64,000 bases of DNA from SZAS-103 sp038226665 (GCA_038226665.1 JBBRQI010000014.1:1-64000), one strand, 5' to 3'. Positions 51,431 through 60,751 are shown, counted from the stretch's first letter. Numbers and translations: made by a program. The notes: a model not told the origin generated them from the letters alone.

Positions 51431-52422
51431 GGGCTGCGTTTCCGGAAGTGCCGCACGAGCGCCGGGCCGATCGCGGACAAAGCCAAGGTCTGGGTGGCCG
51501 CGCCGGCTTCAAGCGCCGCGCGCGGCATTCCGTATACCACGCTGCTGGCTTCGTCCTGGGCTACGGTCAGCCAGCCCTTGCGTTGCAGCACGCCCATGCC
51601 GGCGACGCCATCACTGCCCATGCCGGTCAGGATGACCGCCGCGCCGGGATTGGCTTGCTGCGCCAGACTGTGGAAGAGTGCATTGATGCTTGGGATGTGC
51701 AATTCATCCGCTGCTGCGGACTGCATGCCGAACTGGAATGCGGGGGTCAGCACCAGATGGCCGCCCGATCCGGCGATGTGCACCTTGCCGCGCTCCGGCG
51801 CTGCACCGCGCACCGCGAGCGATACCGGGAGTTGGCATTGGCCACGGAGCCATTCGGCCAGGCCTGCGCTGAATTCGCCCTCGATATGCTGCACGATCAC
51901 CACGCTGGCTTCGAAATCCATCGGCAAGCCGGCCAGTACCTTTGCGAGCGCGAGCGGGCCTCCGGTGGATGCGCCGATCGCCAGAATCGGCGGGTGTTTA
52001 GATGCTTGCATCGCTGTTGCCGATGGCGTTGCTCCCGGCGCTTCGCCGACCATGACCGCCAGTCGCTCCATCCGCGTCAGCAGCCGATGCGCACCGAGGA
52101 TTTCGCCGTTGTCGTCGATGGTCGGCGGTTCAATCAGCCCGAGCGCCCCGTGGCCCATCGCTTCGTAAGCGCCGGCCACGGCATTGGTGGATGCGAGCGC
52201 GATGACTGCGGCGCCGCACCGGAGCAATCCGGGAAGGTGTTCGGCCTTGCTGCCGAGCAATTCGAGTTGCACCAGCACGAGTTCCGGCGCGTGCTTGCGG
52301 CAATCCCGTTGCAACGAGTCGATATCGGCCGATTGTGCGACCAGATCGAAGCGGCTACTCATCAGGCTGCGCCGCAGCGCTTCGCGCACCAGACGTTCGC
52401 GATGGGCGACAACGAGTTTCAT
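51427..52422 (-). CDS. wspF: CheB-type methylesterase with degenerate receiver (WspF-like)
   Basis: A 331-residue protein that should demethylate the WspA receptor. The C-terminal esterase has its catalytic triad: Ser in LAIGASTGGPLALAKVL, His in VIVQHIEGEF and Asp in GMGSDGVAGM. The N-terminal receiver-like domain lacks the acidic pocket (AHRE where DD is usual) and the phospho-Asp (LVLVQLELLG where LxDxxMP is usual), so it is probably not phosphorylated. Position between wspE and wspR, with 4-nt overlaps on both sides, identifies it. Confidence 0.88.
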   Translation of the reverse strand: MKLVVAHRERLVREALRRSLMSSRFDLVAQSADIDSLQRDCRKHAPELVLVQLELLGSKAEHLPGLLRCGAAVIALASTNAVAGAYEAMGHGALGLIEPPTIDDNGEILGAHRLLTRMERLAVMVGEAPGATPSATAMQASKHPPILAIGASTGGPLALAKVLAGLPMDFEASVVIVQHIEGEFSAGLAEWLRGQCQLPVSLAVRGAAPERGKVHIAGSGGHLVLTPAFQFGMQSAAADELHIPSINALFHSLAQQANPGAAVILTGMGSDGVAGMGVLQRKGWLTVAQDEASSVVYGMPRAALEAGAATQTLALSAIGPALVRHFRKRSP

Positions 52423-54971
52423 GCGGGCGCGTCGCTGTCGCCGATCAGGCCGTGCACGACATCGAGGAAGCCGTGTTCCTGGAAATCGCTTTTGGTCAGG
52501 TAGGCATCGGCGCGCACTTCCATGCCGCGCGCACGATCTTCCGGACGATCCCGGTACGACACGATCACCACCGGCAGGCTGCGCAATTTGGGGTCCTGCT
52601 TGATCGAGCGAGTCAACTCGATACCGTCCATGCGCGGCATGTCGACATCGGTCACTACCAGATCGCATGGCCAGTCGCGCAGTTTCGACCAGCCGTCCAT
52701 ACCATCGACCGCGACTTCCACGTCGTAGCCGCGTGCACTGAGCAACTGGCGCTCGAGCTCGCGCACGGAAATCGAATCGTCGACGACCAGCACACGCCGC
52801 CGCCGTCGCACCGCCTCGGTGCCCTCGGCATCGCGCAAACGAGACAGCTGGCGTTCGCGGTCGAGCGCGCCGTGCATGAGGTCTTCGACATCCAGCATCA
52901 CCACCGGCGCGCCGTCCGGCAAGATCGCCAGCGCAGCCAGATCTGTCACCCGGCCCAGGCGCGCATCGAGAGGACGCGTCGCGAGGTCGAATTCGCCAAG
53001 CACCGCATCCACGACGAAGCCCGCGCGACGGCCTTCCTGAGCAACGACGACAACATCGACATGCTCGCCGCGCAGATGCGATTGACCGAGATCCAGCTGT
53101 TCGGCCAGCGGCACCAGGCCGATGTTCTGACCATCCAGCGCCAAGTATTGCATGCCTTGCCGGGCCTGCACGGCGGCGCGCTCCGAGCGCACCAGCCGCT
53201 CGATGCGCAACAGCGGGAATGCATAGGCTTCGCCAGCGACGCTGACCACGACCGCGCGCGTGACGGCGCGCGAAATCGGCACCAGCAGGCTGAAACGCGT
53301 ACCGCTGCCGCGCGTCGAGGACAGACGGACGCTGCCGTCGAGTTCCTTGAGCATCTGCCGCACGACATCCAGGCCGACCCCGCGTCCGCTGATTTCGCTG
53401 ACAGCATCGCGCGTCGAGAATCCGGCCGCGAACAGCACCTCACCCAATGCCTCCTCATCGAGCTCGGTTGCATCCTGCGCGGCCATGCTGCCGCTCTCGA
53501 CCAGTTTGGCGCGGATGCGTTCGAAATCGATGCCGGCACCGTCGTCGGCCACTTCGATGGCGAGCATCCCGGCGCGATAGGTCACTCCGACGCGAATGCT
53601 TCCTTCCTCAGGTTTGTCCATGCTGCGACGCAGCTCCGGTGTCTCGATGCCGTGATCGACGGCGTTGCGCAGCAGATGGGTCAGTGGCGCATCGAGGCGT
53701 TCGAGCACGTCCCGATCGACCGCGACCTGGGCGCCTTCGAGCACTGCGCGCGCGCGTTTGCCCAGTTGTCGGGCGATGTCGCGCACCATGCGCGGATAAC
53801 CACTGGCGATGTCGCCGAATGGACGCAGGCGGGTCATCGCCGCGTGATGGTAGAGCCGTTCGTTCAAGTCGAAGGATTCGCGCTGGTAGGCGCCGAAATC
53901 ATCCAGCCAGTTGTTGACCCCGTGACGCGATTCGGACAGCTCATGGCGGATGTGCGCGAGTTGCGCGCCGATGCCGCTCTTGCCGCTGGGTGCGCCGAGC
54001 TGGTGGTGCAGGTCGTCGAGCAGCCGCGAGATCGAGCCCATTCTCCGCCGCAACAATTGCTGGCGTTCGCCGAAGGGTTTCAGCCGGCGGTTTTCCACCA
54101 TTCCGGTACCGGCGAGCGCAATGAGTTTGCCGACATGGCTCGCGCGCACGCGCAGGATCGGATCGGTTTCCTCCACGGCGATGTAGGTGGCCGCATCCAT
54201 CGTCAGCGCAGGCATCGACGCGGCTTCCACCACACCCGGCACATACGCGCGCAAACGGCCCTTGAGTTCATTCGCGGCAGCGAGCGAAGCGGCCGAGCGA
54301 TCGTGCCCCAACGCGCGCAAGCGATCGACCGTGCGCAACGCAAGATCGACCAGCGCTTCGCCGATCGGCGGTGGACTGCGCTGCGCGCCGCTCATGCGAT
54401 CCTCGAGAGCATGCGCCAACGACACCGCCGCTTCGTTGCGAACCGCCCGTGCGGCGCCCTTGATCGAATGCGCCGCGCGCATCAATGGCGCGATCAATTC
54501 CAGGCGGTCGGGGTGCTGTTCGAGTTGCAGCAAAACGCGGTCCATGACCGCGCATTTTTCCTCGACTTCGGTAGCGAACAACGCGAGCAGGCGCGGGTCA
54601 GCGCTGTCGTCGGCGGCAGCCGGGGAAACTGCTTGGTTTTCGACGAGCGCACGCAGCCGCTCGAAGCCGCCGGCGAGCGCATCGGCGTCGAGGTCGGCGA
54701 GCAGTTCCAGTGCATCCAATGCATCCTGCGCACGTTGGGTTTGCTGCTGACGACGGCGGCCATCGCTCCAGATCGGCAGCATCGCCTCGACGAAATCCGG
54801 CAACGGCGTTTCGCCCAGCGCGCGGGTTGCGCCGAGGAATGCCTGCAACCGGCGCTGCCATTGCGCGACCGTCGTCGCATCGTCCGCGAGCGCGAGACGA
54901 TTGCCGAATCCGCGCAACTGCGGCAATAACCGGTGCAGCTCTTCCTGCATCAGCGGCCACAGCGCGCTCAC
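52419..54971 (-). CDS. wspE: hybrid chemotaxis histidine kinase CheA-REC (WspE-like)
   Basis: An 850-residue hybrid kinase. Domains: an N-terminal helical region, an HPt domain with phospho-acceptor His in LMRAAHSIKGAARAV, a dimerisation region, the ATPase (HLLRNAVDHGIE, VADDGAGID, GRGVGLDVV), a CheW-like domain and a C-terminal receiver (RVLVVDDSISVREL; DLVVTDVDMPRMDG with Asp). It should phosphorylate WspR and WspF. The start is a GTG at 54971 overlapping the wspD stop as GTGA. An open frame further upstream to 55064 lies inside wspD. Confidence 0.92.
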   Translation of the reverse strand: MSALWPLMQEELHRLLPQLRGFGNRLALADDATTVAQWQRRLQAFLGATRALGETPLPDFVEAMLPIWSDGRRRQQQTQRAQDALDALELLADLDADALAGGFERLRALVENQAVSPAAADDSADPRLLALFATEVEEKCAVMDRVLLQLEQHPDRLELIAPLMRAAHSIKGAARAVRNEAAVSLAHALEDRMSGAQRSPPPIGEALVDLALRTVDRLRALGHDRSAASLAAANELKGRLRAYVPGVVEAASMPALTMDAATYIAVEETDPILRVRASHVGKLIALAGTGMVENRRLKPFGERQQLLRRRMGSISRLLDDLHHQLGAPSGKSGIGAQLAHIRHELSESRHGVNNWLDDFGAYQRESFDLNERLYHHAAMTRLRPFGDIASGYPRMVRDIARQLGKRARAVLEGAQVAVDRDVLERLDAPLTHLLRNAVDHGIETPELRRSMDKPEEGSIRVGVTYRAGMLAIEVADDGAGIDFERIRAKLVESGSMAAQDATELDEEALGEVLFAAGFSTRDAVSEISGRGVGLDVVRQMLKELDGSVRLSSTRGSGTRFSLLVPISRAVTRAVVVSVAGEAYAFPLLRIERLVRSERAAVQARQGMQYLALDGQNIGLVPLAEQLDLGQSHLRGEHVDVVVVAQEGRRAGFVVDAVLGEFDLATRPLDARLGRVTDLAALAILPDGAPVVMLDVEDLMHGALDRERQLSRLRDAEGTEAVRRRRRVLVVDDSISVRELERQLLSARGYDVEVAVDGMDGWSKLRDWPCDLVVTDVDMPRMDGIELTRSIKQDPKLRSLPVVIVSYRDRPEDRARGMEVRADAYLTKSDFQEHGFLDVVHGLIGDSDAPA

Positions 54972-55639
54972 GCGAACAACGCCTGTGCGAGCAAGTGCAA
55001 CACCGCTTCGTCCTTGAGCATCGCCACATGCCCGGTTTTCAGCGGAAACAAGCCTTCCACGCAATCGCGCAGCGGCTCAGGCAAGGTATCCGGCGGCGGT
55101 TCCAGACTGTTGCCTGGGAAGTGCTGCAGGCCGAGCACTTCATTGCAGCGGAACGCCAACAGGCGGGCGCTGCTGTCGCGCACCAGCACCATCCGCACCG
55201 ATTCGCTGGATTCGCCACGCGCGCCGAGGCCGAGCACTTCATCCAGCGACACGCACAAATGCAGCTCGCCGCGCACATTGACGATACCTTCGAGCCGGCC
55301 CGTCGTGCGGTGCGCGAGACGCCGAACGAATTGTTGCGCGGCTACTTCGGCGACCAGCGCGGGCGGCAGGCCCAGCCATTGCTGGCCGAGACGGAACACC
55401 AGGGCCGACCTTTGACTTCCTTGCGCTGCGATCCCGGCATGCCATTGTTCGGCTGGGTCGGCTTCCGATGGGCGATCGAACAAGGTGCGTGCCGCGTCGG
55501 AGAAGACCTGACAGTTCCGGCAATGCAGGCATTCGACCAGCAACGGACAACTCTGATCGCCGCCGTACACGCCGATGCGCCGCCAGCAATGCTCGAGAGT
55601 TCCTTTCATCGGTGCCGAGTTGGCGAGTACTGCGTTCAC
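54968..55639 (-). CDS. wspD: CheW-like coupling protein with N-terminal Cys cluster (WspD-like)
   Basis: A 223-residue CheW-domain protein (YLGLPPALVAEVA-type core: FRLGQQWLGLPPALVAEVA ... IVNVRGELHLCVSLDEVLGL). Ahead of it, residues about 32-44 read CPLLVECLHCRNC, four Cys spaced 6-2-2. This is seen in WspD proteins and could bind metal. It couples the receptor to WspE. It overlaps wspC (ATGA) and wspE (GTGA). Confidence 0.9.
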   Translation of the reverse strand: MNAVLANSAPMKGTLEHCWRRIGVYGGDQSCPLLVECLHCRNCQVFSDAARTLFDRPSEADPAEQWHAGIAAQGSQRSALVFRLGQQWLGLPPALVAEVAAQQFVRRLAHRTTGRLEGIVNVRGELHLCVSLDEVLGLGARGESSESVRMVLVRDSSARLLAFRCNEVLGLQHFPGNSLEPPPDTLPEPLRDCVEGLFPLKTGHVAMLKDEAVLHLLAQALFA

Positions 55640-56847
55640 GCAGGCCTCCCGAGGCGTTTGCGCAGCCGTTCGGAACGCTTGCGCAGATCGCCTGCAAGCT
55701 CCGGGCGACCCAGACGCTCGGCCAGCGCAATGCGGTGATCGATCGCAGGGATGTGGTCGCGGTCGAGGAAGCAGACCCTGGCGAATGCTGCGTCGGCCGC
55801 GCTCAGATCAGCGCGCGCCGACTCGATCAGGCCGAGCAGGAACAGGGTGTCGATATCCTCCGGATGCCGCCTCAGCAGCAGCTCGCATGCAGTGCGCGCT
55901 TCCTCCAGACGCCCGGCATCGGCCAGTTCTTGCGGCGACAACGGCGGCGTCGGCGCAGCGACGGGATCGGCGCGCGGTCGCGGCGGATGTCTTGCAACCG
56001 TCGCAGTCACGACCGCCGCGCGTTCGGGCAAACGCGCGGGCGTGTTGCCTGGAGCCGTGCGTGCAGATGGTGCAGGCTCGCGCAGATAGCTCAGCGGACA
56101 TCCGCCTGCGTAAGGTCGCAGGCCGTAGGCGGCCATGTCGAGCGCGTCGGCCTGTCCCGCGAACAACAAGCCGCGTGGTTCGAGCGCGGCCAGCAGGATT
56201 TTCAGCATCTGGGCGCGAGCTTGCGGATGCAGATAGATCAGCAAGTTCCGGCAGAACACCACGTCGAAGCGTTCGGACGCATTGAGCAGCATCGGATCGA
56301 GCGCATTGCCGACGCGAAAGCGCGCGCATCGCTTGATGCTGTCCGAGATCGCGAAGCCGCCGGCGCGCGGCTGTATCCAGGTGCCCGGAACGGGTTGCCC
56401 GCGCAGGGCATTGTTGCGAAAAACTCCAGTCTGCGCCCGTACGACGGCGCTGCGCGAAATGTCGATGCCGAGCACGTCGATGGCGTCGGCCGGCAACCCG
56501 GCTTCGAGCAGGGCGATCACCGCCGAATACGCTTCTTCGCCGCTCGCGCACGGCAGGCTCAATACCCGCAATGGCCGACGGTCGCGATGCTCGCGCGCGT
56601 AGCGGATCAGGTCGGCGTACTGATCGCCGGCGCGGAAGAACCACGACTCCGGCACCACGAAGCGCTCGACGATGTCGAAAAACAGGTCGGGTTGCAGCAC
56701 TGCTTTTGCGTACAGAGCTTCGTCATCGATGACCCCGAGCGCCGCGCGCGATTCCGCGAAAGCATCGTCGATCACGCGCTCGCCGAGCGACCCGGCGTCC
56801 AGGCCGATGCGCTGGTGCAGCAGCTTGAGCAACGCCGACCGGCTCAT
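55636..56847 (-). CDS. wspC: CheR-type methyltransferase with TPR tail (WspC-like)
   Basis: A 403-residue enzyme that methylates the WspA receptor. The CheR domain has ESWFFRAGDQYADL, the SAM loop VLSLPCASGEEAYS, and RFDVVFCRNLLIYL. A Pro/Ala linker (about 280-310) leads to a TPR-like segment with AGRLEEARTACELLLRRHPE, as in WspC. It overlaps wspB and wspD by 4 nt. Confidence 0.92.
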   Translation of the reverse strand: MSRSALLKLLHQRIGLDAGSLGERVIDDAFAESRAALGVIDDEALYAKAVLQPDLFFDIVERFVVPESWFFRAGDQYADLIRYAREHRDRRPLRVLSLPCASGEEAYSAVIALLEAGLPADAIDVLGIDISRSAVVRAQTGVFRNNALRGQPVPGTWIQPRAGGFAISDSIKRCARFRVGNALDPMLLNASERFDVVFCRNLLIYLHPQARAQMLKILLAALEPRGLLFAGQADALDMAAYGLRPYAGGCPLSYLREPAPSARTAPGNTPARLPERAAVVTATVARHPPRPRADPVAAPTPPLSPQELADAGRLEEARTACELLLRRHPEDIDTLFLLGLIESARADLSAADAAFARVCFLDRDHIPAIDHRIALAERLGRPELAGDLRKRSERLRKRLGRPA

Positions 56848-57290
56848 GCCTCGGCCTCGGCAACGAACAGGGCTTCGAGTTCTTCCGGCAACAACGCGGC
56901 GGGGTCGAGCAGTTGCGGCAAGTTCGGCTGATCAGCCAGGTGCTCGCTGAGCCACGGTGCATTCGGCAGCCGCAGGCCGGGAATCGTGGCGGCGACCGGT
57001 ACCAGATCGAGCACGTCCTCGGCCAGCAAGCCGAGCAGGCGCGGGCGGGTGTTGCCGGACAAGGCGACGACCACGATCCGGCTCGAGCGCAATGGCCGGC
57101 AGTCGCGCCCGAGCAGCAATCGGCACAGATCCACCACCGGCGTGAGCGTGCCGCGAAATGGCAGCAAGCCGATCACGCTTGCCGGCGCGAGGGCGAGCGG
57201 GCGCAAGGCGCGGCGCGGCAGCACTTCGACGACTGCAGCCGTCGGCAGCGCCAGTCGCAGTTCGCCGGCACGGAAGGCGAGGGCGAGCAT
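56844..57290 (-). CDS. wspB: CheW-like coupling protein (WspB-like)
   Basis: A 148-residue single CheW domain: LAFRAGELRLALPTAAVVEVL, VIGLLPFRGTLTPVVDLCRLL and LLGLLAEDVLDLVPV. It links the WspA receptor to the WspE kinase. It lies 14 nt after wspA and overlaps wspC. Confidence 0.9.
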   Translation of the reverse strand: MLALAFRAGELRLALPTAAVVEVLPRRALRPLALAPASVIGLLPFRGTLTPVVDLCRLLLGRDCRPLRSSRIVVVALSGNTRPRLLGLLAEDVLDLVPVAATIPGLRLPNAPWLSEHLADQPNLPQLLDPAALLPEELEALFVAEAEA

Positions 57291-57304
57291 CGCCGGACCC
57301 GCGC

Positions 57305-58951
57305 TCAGCTACCGACGTTGAATTGCGCGATTTCCTGCTTCAACACCGACACCGCATCGCGCAAGCTTTCGGTGGCGCTGTTGAATTCGCGCAACGACAC
57401 CGAGGTCTGCCGCGCGCCGTCGATCATCTGGCCCATCGCATCGCCGATCTGACTCGCGCCCTGCGACTGGCTGCGCATGCCGTGGTTGACCGCGTCGAAA
57501 CGTTCGGAAAGTGTTTTCACCTGGGTGATGATCTGTCCGAACTGGCCGCCGACGCGCTCGACATTGCCGACGCCGCTCTTCACTTCCTCGGCGAAGCGGT
57601 CGATCTCCATCACGCCTGCGGACACCGCCGTCTGCATCTGCTTGACCATCTGCTCGATGTCCAGCGTCGCGACCGCGGTCTGATCCGCAAGACGCCTGAT
57701 TTCGCGCGCGAGGACGAGGAATCCGAGGCCTTGTTCGCCGGCTTTTTCAGCTTCGATCGCGGCATTGATCGACAGCAGGTTGGTCTGATCGGCAACCTTC
57801 GAGATGGTTGTGACCACGCCCGTGATCTCTGCGGCTTCCTCGCGGATCGCAGCCAGCCGCGCCGCCATGGTATTGGCCGCGCCCGCAAGGCGTTCCATGG
57901 TGTTGTCCAGGTTGCGCAGGCCGGCTTGGCCATCCTCGGCCATGTCGGCGGTCTGGCCGGCGACGAGGTTCACGCCTTCCATCGTGGTCAGCAGCTCGGC
58001 GCTGGTCGCGCTGATCTGTTTCACCGCTGCGGCGATCTGGTTGGTCGAGGCGCCGAAGTTCTGCACTGTGGCTTCCTGCTGCCGGCTGGTCGCGGCGAAT
58101 TCGGTCGCCGTGGTCATGAGTTCGACGGAGGCCTGTTTCGCGCGCGTGACCAGGCCGCGCAGGCTCAGCGTCATCTTGTGGATCGCCTTGAGCAAATGCC
58201 CGGCTTCGTCGTCGCGATCGGTCGTCGGGACTTCGGTGGCCAGATCCCCGGATGCGACCCGGTTGGCGATCTCCGAAGCCATCTTGATGCGCCCGGAAAG
58301 ATCGCGTGCGGTGCGTTGCGCATACACGGCCATGAAGCCGACCACGAGCAGGATCGCAATTGCCAAGGCTATCAGCAGCCGGGTTTGATTCGCGATCACG
58401 GTTTCGGATTTCGACTCGAAGTCTGCGTTTTGCTGGGTTGCGATCTTGACGACCTGGTCGATCGCGAGCCGGTGCGCCTCATAGCGCTGATTCATTTGCG
58501 CGAGGATGGCCTTGGCGCGTTCCCGGTCGCCCGCGCGTATAGCAGGCACGAATTGCTCGTCGCGCAACTGGAAGAACTGCATCGCGCTGCGGTACGCGGT
58601 GACCGTCATCAAATCCTTCATCGAATTCTGCGGCAATGCGCGCCGCCAGAATTCCTGCCTGCTTTCGTAGTCCACGCGCAGACGATCACCGCGTTCGATG
58701 AGTTCGCTGATCCTGCTCGGGTCGGTTTCGTCGTTGAGCTGACGTGCGACCAGATACGCCTCGATGATGTATTCCGGTGGCGGCAGAATGTCGGCGATCA
58801 AGTCCTTGCCGGAGACGATCTGTTCGTAGATCTTGCCCTGCACCCGCACCTGGTCGATCGTGTACCACGTGGTCCCGCCGAAGATCAGGAACAGTCCGGC
58901 GAACACCGCGACGAGCAAGGTCATGCGACCGGCGAGATGCGACTTGCCCAT
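57305..58951 (-). CDS. wspA: methyl-accepting chemotaxis protein (WspA-like)
   Basis: Receptor of the Wsp operon, 548 residues. There are two membrane helices (about 11-31 LVAVFAGLFLIFGGTTWYT and 190-210 LIALAIAILLVVGFMAVYA) around a helical periplasmic domain. A HAMP linker (ANRVASGDLATEVPTTDRD) and a signalling domain with the conserved hairpin region ADQTNLLSINAAIEAEKAGEQG follow. The start MGKSHLAG is set by AGGGGG just upstream. It is the first gene of the wsp operon, 116 nt from the end of the next gene upstream. Confidence 0.92.
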   Translation of the reverse strand: MGKSHLAGRMTLLVAVFAGLFLIFGGTTWYTIDQVRVQGKIYEQIVSGKDLIADILPPPEYIIEAYLVARQLNDETDPSRISELIERGDRLRVDYESRQEFWRRALPQNSMKDLMTVTAYRSAMQFFQLRDEQFVPAIRAGDRERAKAILAQMNQRYEAHRLAIDQVVKIATQQNADFESKSETVIANQTRLLIALAIAILLVVGFMAVYAQRTARDLSGRIKMASEIANRVASGDLATEVPTTDRDDEAGHLLKAIHKMTLSLRGLVTRAKQASVELMTTATEFAATSRQQEATVQNFGASTNQIAAAVKQISATSAELLTTMEGVNLVAGQTADMAEDGQAGLRNLDNTMERLAGAANTMAARLAAIREEAAEITGVVTTISKVADQTNLLSINAAIEAEKAGEQGLGFLVLAREIRRLADQTAVATLDIEQMVKQMQTAVSAGVMEIDRFAEEVKSGVGNVERVGGQFGQIITQVKTLSERFDAVNHGMRSQSQGASQIGDAMGQMIDGARQTSVSLREFNSATESLRDAVSVLKQEIAQFNVGS

Positions 58952-59067
58952 ACAACCCCCTGAGTTGGCGACCCGATTACAACACAGCAGATCGGCAGCC
59001 GGTAGCACCGAAGGGAACCCGCCCGCGCCGCAACACGACCGAATAGGGTGCCAATTCTCCGCGCTGA

Positions 59068-60480
59068 TCAATAACCTTGGAGTTCGTCGCTCTGCGCCTG
59101 GATCGGTGTTGGTATTGCGGCGGCTTGCGCGACTGGTAGAACCGCTGCGCCATCACGCTTGTACACCGTGCCCGCCTTCATCACGAAGCCGACTTTCTTC
59201 AACAATGAAATATCGTCGAGCGGATTGCCGGGAACGGCGATGACATCCGCGAACTTGCCGGCGTCGATGCTGCCCAGGTCCTTGTCGTGCCTGAGCAGTT
59301 TTGCAGCGTGCGTGGTCGCGGCCTGGATCGCGAACAGGGGCGGCATTCCAGCCTTGACCATCAACTCGAATTCGTGCGCGTTCTGGCCGTGTGGATACAC
59401 CGCCGCGTCGGTGCCGAACGCGATCGGCACGCCGGCGCGATAAGCCTTGCCTGCCGTCGCCGAAATAACCGGGCCGACCATCGCCGCTTTCGCGGCAATC
59501 TGCGTCGGATAGTAGCCGGGCACTTTCGCTTTCTCTCCTACAAACTCGCCGGCGATGATCGTCGGCACCAGCCAGGTGCCATGCTCCTTCATCAGTTTCA
59601 TGTCCTCGTCATTCATGAAGGTGCCGTGCTCGATCGAATCCACCCCTCCGATCACCGCGCGACGAATCGCCTCAGCGCCGTGCGCGTGCGCGGCGACGGT
59701 AAATCCGTAATCATGCGCGGCAGCGACGACCGCCTTGATTTCCTCGATCGTCATCTGCGCGTTGTCCACGCTCGCGCTCTCATCGAGCACGCCGCCGGGC
59801 GGCATGATCTTGATCAGGTCGGCGCCGTCCTTGTAATGCTGACGCACGGCCTTCAAGGCATCTTCGGGGCTGTTGATGATGCCGCTCCGCGGGCCTGGGT
59901 CGCCCATCAGGTCGGCGCGATAGGCATCGGTAGCATCGGCATGCCCGCCGGTGGAACCAATCGCCATGCCGGCGCTGTAGATGCGCGGTCCCGGCACGAT
60001 GTCGGCGTTGATCGCATTGCGCAGCGCGATGGATTCGTTGGCGCGGTCGGCGACGTTGCGCACGGTGGTGAAGCCGGCCATCAGCGTGCGCCGCGCATAC
60101 ACAGTGGAACGGATCGCGTAGTCGGCGATGTTCAAGCGGAACTGGTCGCTGTACTGGGTCGGACTGGTTTCCTGGGTCAGATGCACGTGGCTGTCGATCA
60201 GGCCGGGCAGGCAGGTATTGCCGGCGGGAATGTCGATCACGGTCGCGCCCGGGCGATCCGCGCGGCCAGCCACGACTTCGCTGATGCGCTGGCCATCGAT
60301 CACCACCGTCGTCGCACCCAGCATTTTGCCGGCGACTGTATCGAGCAGGGCCGGGCAGTGCAGCACGGTCTTCGTTGGTGCTGCGCCTGCTGCGGCTGTC
60401 TGCGCCGAAGACTGCGCTGCGGCAAGCGCTGCGATTGCGGTGGTCAGCGCAAGGGCAAGTGCGTGCGTGCGATTCGGCAT
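59068..60480 (-). CDS. secreted metal-dependent amidohydrolase
   Basis: A 470-residue exported hydrolase with a signal peptide (ALALALTTAIAALAAAQSSA, end near 26). Metal site residues are HVH (98-100, in GLIDSHVHL), a Lys in ADLIKIMPPGG, His in VAAHAHGAEAI, His in SIEHGTF and Asp in FGTDAAVYPHG. This pattern fits the imidazolonepropionase-like/Xaa-Pro dipeptidase branch of amidohydrolases. Substrate unknown, probably peptides. It is divergent from the kdp operon. Confidence 0.9.
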   Translation of the reverse strand: MPNRTHALALALTTAIAALAAAQSSAQTAAAGAAPTKTVLHCPALLDTVAGKMLGATTVVIDGQRISEVVAGRADRPGATVIDIPAGNTCLPGLIDSHVHLTQETSPTQYSDQFRLNIADYAIRSTVYARRTLMAGFTTVRNVADRANESIALRNAINADIVPGPRIYSAGMAIGSTGGHADATDAYRADLMGDPGPRSGIINSPEDALKAVRQHYKDGADLIKIMPPGGVLDESASVDNAQMTIEEIKAVVAAAHDYGFTVAAHAHGAEAIRRAVIGGVDSIEHGTFMNDEDMKLMKEHGTWLVPTIIAGEFVGEKAKVPGYYPTQIAAKAAMVGPVISATAGKAYRAGVPIAFGTDAAVYPHGQNAHEFELMVKAGMPPLFAIQAATTHAAKLLRHDKDLGSIDAGKFADVIAVPGNPLDDISLLKKVGFVMKAGTVYKRDGAAVLPVAQAAAIPTPIQAQSDELQGY

Positions 60481-60658
60481 GGTCGGTCTCCGATGAAGTC
60501 GCCCTCAGCATAGCAAGTGCGCCGCGACGACCGCTCACGGCGGTGCAGCGCGGATCGCTCGATTTTTACGCGATCTTTATGTCTTGGCACGCAATTCCTA
60601 CGACTTCGATATGCGTCGTTTCCCATAGTGGCCGCATCGTCACTCATGGGCCGTTGCC
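60481..60658 (+). promoter_or_regulatory. upstream region of the kdp operon
   Basis: 178 nt between the divergent amidohydrolase and the first small kdp ORF. A T-rich stretch near 60561-60585 (GATTTTTACGCGATCTTTATG) is reminiscent of KdpE sites (TTTATA...TTTTTACA) but the match is loose. No sensor genes kdpD/E are in the window to support it. Confidence 0.3.
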
Positions 60659-60751
60659 ATGGATCTTGTCTATCTCGCGTTGATCGCCGCACTCGCCCTG
60701 GGCACGGCGGGCTACCTGTGGCTGTGCGACAGCCTCGGAGACGGCCGATGA
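60659..60751 (+). CDS. small membrane protein ahead of kdpF
   Basis: A 30-residue ORF starting MDLVYLALIAALALGTAGY, one membrane helix, and ending LCDSLGDGR. Its stop overlaps the kdpF ATG (ATGA), so it would be translated as the first gene of the operon. I know of similar short ORFs before kdpF in some genomes but not a function. No strong ribosome site is visible. Confidence 0.5.
   Translation: MDLVYLALIAALALGTAGYLWLCDSLGDGR

Noticed and set aside
52335..54929. 864-codon plus-strand frame opposite wspE
   Set aside because: WspE is intact with HPt, ATPase and receiver motifs; no motif in the antisense frame.
57158..58963. 601-codon plus-strand frame opposite wspA
   Set aside because: WspA has clear membrane, HAMP and signalling motifs; the antisense frame has only Asp/His-rich low-complexity.
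60561..60585. KdpE operator
   Set aside because: Only loosely similar to KdpE sites and unsupported by a second half-site or by kdpDE genes in the window.
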